Assembly (NCBI GenBank): GCA_012034575.1 | Contig: JAAUPF010000056.1 | Span: forward strand, 1-36,106 | DNA: 36,106 nt | Source: Richelia sp. CSU_2_1 | GTDB taxonomy: Bacteria > Cyanobacteriota > Cyanobacteriia > Cyanobacteriales > Microcoleaceae | Direction: 5' to 3' | Shown: piece by piece, positions 33,155 to 36,106 of the stretch | Numbering within the stretch: the stretch's first letter is position 1 | Layout: every line of letters starts with the position of its first letter | Notes under the pieces: model-generated | What the model saw: the letters and a program-made list of their open reading frames with translations, nothing else | Told to the model about the DNA's origin: nothing | Databases searched by the model: none | Translations under genes and position numbers: made by a program

Positions 33155-35155
33155 ATGAAATCCATCACACTTTCCGAACAACCAGTCATTCTCGAAAAAC
33201 CAGCGATTTGGTCGCGCTTGTTTTTGTGGATGATTATGCTTATGACTTCTTCCGCCATAATTTGGGCGTATTTTGCTAGAGTCGAGCAAGCTGTCCCCGC
33301 AGTCGGTCAGTTGGAATTCAAAGATGGTGCTAGAGACATTCAAGCACCCGCTACGGGCGCTGTAGTGAGAGTTCACGTGGAAAATGGCGATCGAGTCGAA
33401 AAAAATCAGCCTTTACTTACTTTTAACCCCGTTGCATCCACTGCCGATCTAACGTCGATTAAGAAAACTAAAGAAGCTTTAGAAAAGGAAAACAAATTTT
33501 ACGAAGATGTGGTTAACGGCAGAATCTCAGGTCCGATTCCTCCTAACTTAGAATCAACTATTAGAGATAGACAGAGCCTCGTAGCACAAAATCAAGTGCT
33601 GCAGGCTTTGATTGACGAACTGTACCTCAACCGGGGGGGCGGTGGCGATTTTGATGCTTCGCAGCGAGGACTGTATGTTAACTACAAATCGGAATTTGAG
33701 TCTCGCGTAGCTGCGGCCCAAGGGCAAGTTCAAGAATTAGAAAAACAACTCAAGCAAGCCGAGGATGCTGAGCAAGCACAGCGCGATCAAATTATTATCG
33801 CCCAGCAACAATTGGCTTCTGCTCAGACCCAATTAAACTACTCTCAGCAGCAGTTGACTTTTTCCCAAGAGCAAGTAAGATCTGCTACAGCTCAGAAAGA
33901 ATTATCAGAAGAACAGTTAGCGAAATCCCAACAAGTCTTGAAGTCAAATCAAGGCATTTTGGGAAGGCTCGGACCGCTGGTGGAGCAAGGGGCGATCGCT
34001 GAATTGCAAAGAGAACGTCAAGAACAAGATGTTTTCCGAGGAGAAAATGAAGTTATCAAACAGCAAGAACAAATCAAGCAGCGCGAAGGTGAAATCAACG
34101 CCCGCCGAGGTGAAATTAACAAGAGCCGGGGTGAGATAAATACCCGCAGAAGTGAAATTAACGCGCGCCAGGGAGAGCTGCAGAAAATTAATGCTGAAAT
34201 ACAGCGCCAGCAAGGAGAGCAAGCGCGCATTCAGGAGTCAATTCAGCGCGCTGTCGAGCAGTTGAAAAACACTAAAGATGCTTGGGCTAAAGAACTGTAT
34301 ACTAGGATTGCGGAAAACGAGAAGCAGATTGCTAGCAGCGATTCTCAGCTCAGCCGCTTGAAAGTGGATAACCTGAAAAAACTTTCAGAAGTGAACGCTC
34401 AGGTAGAAAAGGCGCAAGAAAACCGCAACACTCAAGTAATGAAATCTCCGGTAGCAGGCGTTGTCTTCGATTTGAAACCTTCTACGAAGGACAAATCTAA
34501 GTTGGACATAGCGAAAGATCCGATCTGCCAATCTATTATTAATAACGTACTCAAACCGGGAGAACCGCGTCCGAAACGCTGCGACGAAGCTTATTACGAA
34601 GCACAGCAAACTGAAAAGCTAGTTAAGGTTTTGGATGATGAAAACGGCTTGGAAGCTGTTGTTTACCTGGAAAATAGCAACGTAGCTCTCGTATTGGACG
34701 CCCTGAAGCGGAAGCGGGAGAAGTTAGAACAATATCACGGCAAACAATTGGATGGAGAAAAGATTGAATGCGAAGTAGGTAAAAGCTGCGTCTGTCCCGA
34801 GAAGCAAGTTAATCGAGATAAATTGGGCTTGACGGAATACGATTGCGTGCCTGTCGAGGTGAATGTGGAAGCTTTCCCGGCCCTGGAGTTCGGTACTGCT
34901 GAGGGCGAGGTAAAAGAAATCAGCAAGGATGCGGAACCTCCGACTGAATTGCGGAAATACTACGCTTTCAAAACCAAAATCAAGCTCAAGAATCAAAAGT
35001 TTGTTTTGAATAAGAACAAGCCGGACCAAGTAGAGGTTAATTTGCAGTCGGGTATGGCCGTGAGTTCTAATATCAATATCGGCAAGCGGACTGTGTTGCA
35101 GATGTTTATCAATCGGTTTACCGGGAAGTTGGATACGTTCAAGACTGTTAAGTAG
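33155..35155 (+). CDS. HlyD-family periplasmic adaptor of type I secretion
   Basis: 666 residues from ATG 33155. A single membrane helix (about 20-42, LFLWMIMLMTSSAIIWAYF) is followed by the biotinyl-lipoyl-like strand VPAVGQLEFKDGARDIQAPATGAVVRVHVENGDRVEKNQPLL. A very long coiled coil (about 180-425) contains five 7-residue repeats around RRGEIN (residues about 310-344; 21-bp DNA repeats 34082-34186), then a return strand MKSPVAGVVFDLKP. A C-terminal domain with six cysteines (about 458, 476, 539, 545, 547 and 564) is unusual for HlyD adaptors; PxALEFGTAEGEVKEISKDA and GMAVSSNINIGKRTVLQMF are the normal end. The adaptor links the ABC exporter to TolC. Separated from the exporter gene by the four-helix-bundle cassette. 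Confidence 0.93.
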   Translation: MKSITLSEQPVILEKPAIWSRLFLWMIMLMTSSAIIWAYFARVEQAVPAVGQLEFKDGARDIQAPATGAVVRVHVENGDRVEKNQPLLTFNPVASTADLTSIKKTKEALEKENKFYEDVVNGRISGPIPPNLESTIRDRQSLVAQNQVLQALIDELYLNRGGGGDFDASQRGLYVNYKSEFESRVAAAQGQVQELEKQLKQAEDAEQAQRDQIIIAQQQLASAQTQLNYSQQQLTFSQEQVRSATAQKELSEEQLAKSQQVLKSNQGILGRLGPLVEQGAIAELQRERQEQDVFRGENEVIKQQEQIKQREGEINARRGEINKSRGEINTRRSEINARQGELQKINAEIQRQQGEQARIQESIQRAVEQLKNTKDAWAKELYTRIAENEKQIASSDSQLSRLKVDNLKKLSEVNAQVEKAQENRNTQVMKSPVAGVVFDLKPSTKDKSKLDIAKDPICQSIINNVLKPGEPRPKRCDEAYYEAQQTEKLVKVLDDENGLEAVVYLENSNVALVLDALKRKREKLEQYHGKQLDGEKIECEVGKSCVCPEKQVNRDKLGLTEYDCVPVEVNVEAFPALEFGTAEGEVKEISKDAEPPTELRKYYAFKTKIKLKNQKFVLNKNKPDQVEVNLQSGMAVSSNINIGKRTVLQMFINRFTGKLDTFKTVK

Positions 35156-35183
35156 TATTAGATACAGAAAACTCGATCGCACC

Positions 35184-35217
35184 CAAGGATACGGCAGAGT
35201 CGTGTCCTTGCTTTTTG
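35184..35217 (+). terminator. Intrinsic terminator candidate after hlyD-like gene
   Basis: CAAGGATACG (35184-35193) pairs with CGTGTCCTTG (35201-35210) (one G-T pair) around a 7-nt loop and is followed by CTTTTTGG. It is 28 bp past the adaptor stop codon. The stem also resembles the REP-like palindrome family at 5974-6040 and 16083. Confidence 0.6.
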
Positions 35218-35710
35218 GCAATACGCTCATGTTTCTTAACATTTGGAGAGCGATCGCTCAAATGCGATCGAATAATGGATGTTCGATCGCCCGTTCTCAA
35301 CAAACTCAATTTTTTATCAACAATTAAATGCTTGAATTCCTAGGAAAATAATTCTCGCAAGCCTTGCGGGGCGAAGCTTTTACCCAAGAGATTACCTGCG
35401 ATCGACCTGAGAAAATTTCGCGGGTTTGACCTTCAAATCGAATAACGAGTACAGCACATTCATGTTTGAGGTCAAATAGAAGCAGATTCAAGTAACTGGT
35501 CAAAAAAGCGGTTGAAACTGCCGATCGCGCATATTGTAACGAAATATTTTAGTTTGAATCAATTTATTAATAGTCGGGAAATGTTTACCAAATCTTTATT
35601 TTTGATTTCTAGAGTGTAGTTGTTGGTGAAGCAACTCAGCTTGCAGTATTTTGCTGGCAGACTGAAATACATCGTAGTTAAATAAAATCGTAGTTAAACA
35701 AGAGAATTTT
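35218..35710. other. Spacer upstream of the zinc-ribbon gene, with a dyad
   Basis: About 490 bp without a gene. It holds a dyad TTTGACCTTCAAA (35425-35437) / TTTGAGGTCAAA (35465-35476), which could be an operator or a hairpin in a leader transcript, and a 14-bp direct repeat ATCGTAGTTAAA(T/C)AA near 35672-35703 just before the zinc-ribbon gene. Confidence 0.5.
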
Positions 35711-35917
35711 ATGACTCCCTGCCCCTGCTGCTCTAATGAAATGTTGCGTCACGTTCGCCGGAATCAGGTCTATTGGTTTTGTCGGGAATGCTGGCAAGAA
35801 ATGCCTGTTTACAATCTTAACACCTATGGTTCGCTGGTATCGATCGGAACTCTAGATCGATCGTTCGTGCAAAACGGTAAGAGTTTTTCCACACACATCA
35901 GACTTAGTTATGTTTGA
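35711..35917 (+). CDS. Small zinc-ribbon protein
   Basis: 68 residues from ATG 35711 (MTPCPCCSNEMLRHVRR), preceded by a GAG-type ribosome site (AAGAGAATTTT). Two cysteine pairs, CPCC (residues 4-7) and CREC (about 29-32), with YWFCRECWQEMP between them, form a rubredoxin-like zinc ribbon; the second half is polar and lacks motifs. Similar CPxC...YWFCxxCWQEMP proteins recur in filamentous cyanobacteria, but I know no assigned function. It may bind nucleic acid or a protein partner. A long dyad-bearing upstream region suggests regulation. Confidence 0.8.
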   Translation: MTPCPCCSNEMLRHVRRNQVYWFCRECWQEMPVYNLNTYGSLVSIGTLDRSFVQNGKSFSTHIRLSYV

Positions 35918-35997
35918 GTTCGATCGACAATATCGGCCCGACAATCTGCCATTGTATTATCCGTTAAATTTGAAATATATTCCTGCATCGAGCGTCG

Positions 35998-36106
35998 ATT
36001 ACCAATTACCAATTACCAATTACCAATTACCAATTACCAATTACCAATTACCAATTACCAGTTACCAATTACCAATTACCAATTACCAATTACCAATTAC
36101 CAATTA
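35998..36106. repeat. Long CCAATTA heptamer array at the right edge
   Basis: About fifteen consecutive CCAATTA units, one a CCAGTTA variant, run to the end of the window and probably beyond. It is the longest array in the window. Confidence 0.95.

Noticed and set aside
35998-36106. Regular array resembling a CRISPR
   Set aside because: The 7-bp units are contiguous with no spacers, no palindromic repeat of about 30 bp and no cas genes.

Overview
The window looks like chromosomal DNA of a filamentous, non-heterocystous (Oscillatoriales-type) cyanobacterium, Microcoleus/Oscillatoria-like. The evidence is the very dense HIP1-type motif (GCGATCGC, CGATCG) in and between genes, heptanucleotide tandem repeats in most larger intergenic spaces, REP-like palindromes, and typical cyanobacterial families (DUF1997, secreted pentapeptide-repeat protein, Ccs1/CcdA, HetC-like exporter). 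No tRNA, rRNA or CRISPR array was seen. The genus is an inference.

Layout. 1-3744: a minus-strand membrane protein with a truncated TerB-like tail, then a System II cytochrome c biogenesis pair, ccdA and ccs1; ccs1 is broken by two one-base deletions. 4048-9294: secreted pentapeptide-repeat protein, TPR protein, a cyclophilin fused to RTX repeats, an exported PrxQ-like peroxiredoxin and a DUF1997 protein, separated by repeat-filled spacers. 9301-9480: a compact, hairpin-rich IS200/IS605-like remnant. 9611-15803: atypical SDR, a membrane-anchored lambda-R-like lysozyme bracketed by two MITE-like copies, a PLAT-like protein, an MFS transporter and several small proteins of unknown function. 16150-17365: a TnpB gene with an omegaRNA-like right end. 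18945-21308: threonine synthase (also with two one-base deletions) flanked by two beta-grasp sulfur-carrier proteins ending in Gly-Gly. 21399-28526: a GGDEF relic and three glycosyltransferase-type genes, including a 1281-residue protein with three transferase modules. 28869-35155: a type I secretion locus (parvulin-type PPIase, HetC-like ABC exporter with a cNMP-type domain, HlyD adaptor) interrupted by a four-helix-bundle gene that sits between two heptamer arrays. The window ends in a zinc-ribbon protein gene and a long CCAATTA array.

How it fits together. The PPIase/ABC/HlyD genes make two thirds of a type I secretion system (a TolC-type outer-membrane protein is not in the window). The cyclophilin-RTX protein is a plausible substrate and the nearby glycosyltransferases could decorate surface or secreted material; both links are inference. 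CcdA and Ccs1 jointly mature c-type cytochromes. Threonine synthase with its two ubiquitin-like neighbours suggests a link between O-phosphohomoserine chemistry and thiocarboxylate sulfur transfer.

The most striking overall property is the repeat landscape. At least eight different short tandem repeats, nearly all with a unit of exactly 7 bp, sit within a few bases of start or stop codons and sometimes supply them. All four frameshifts in the window are single-base losses in otherwise intact conserved genes, two of them at the edge of a HIP1 motif, so base-calling error must be excluded before calling these pseudogenes.
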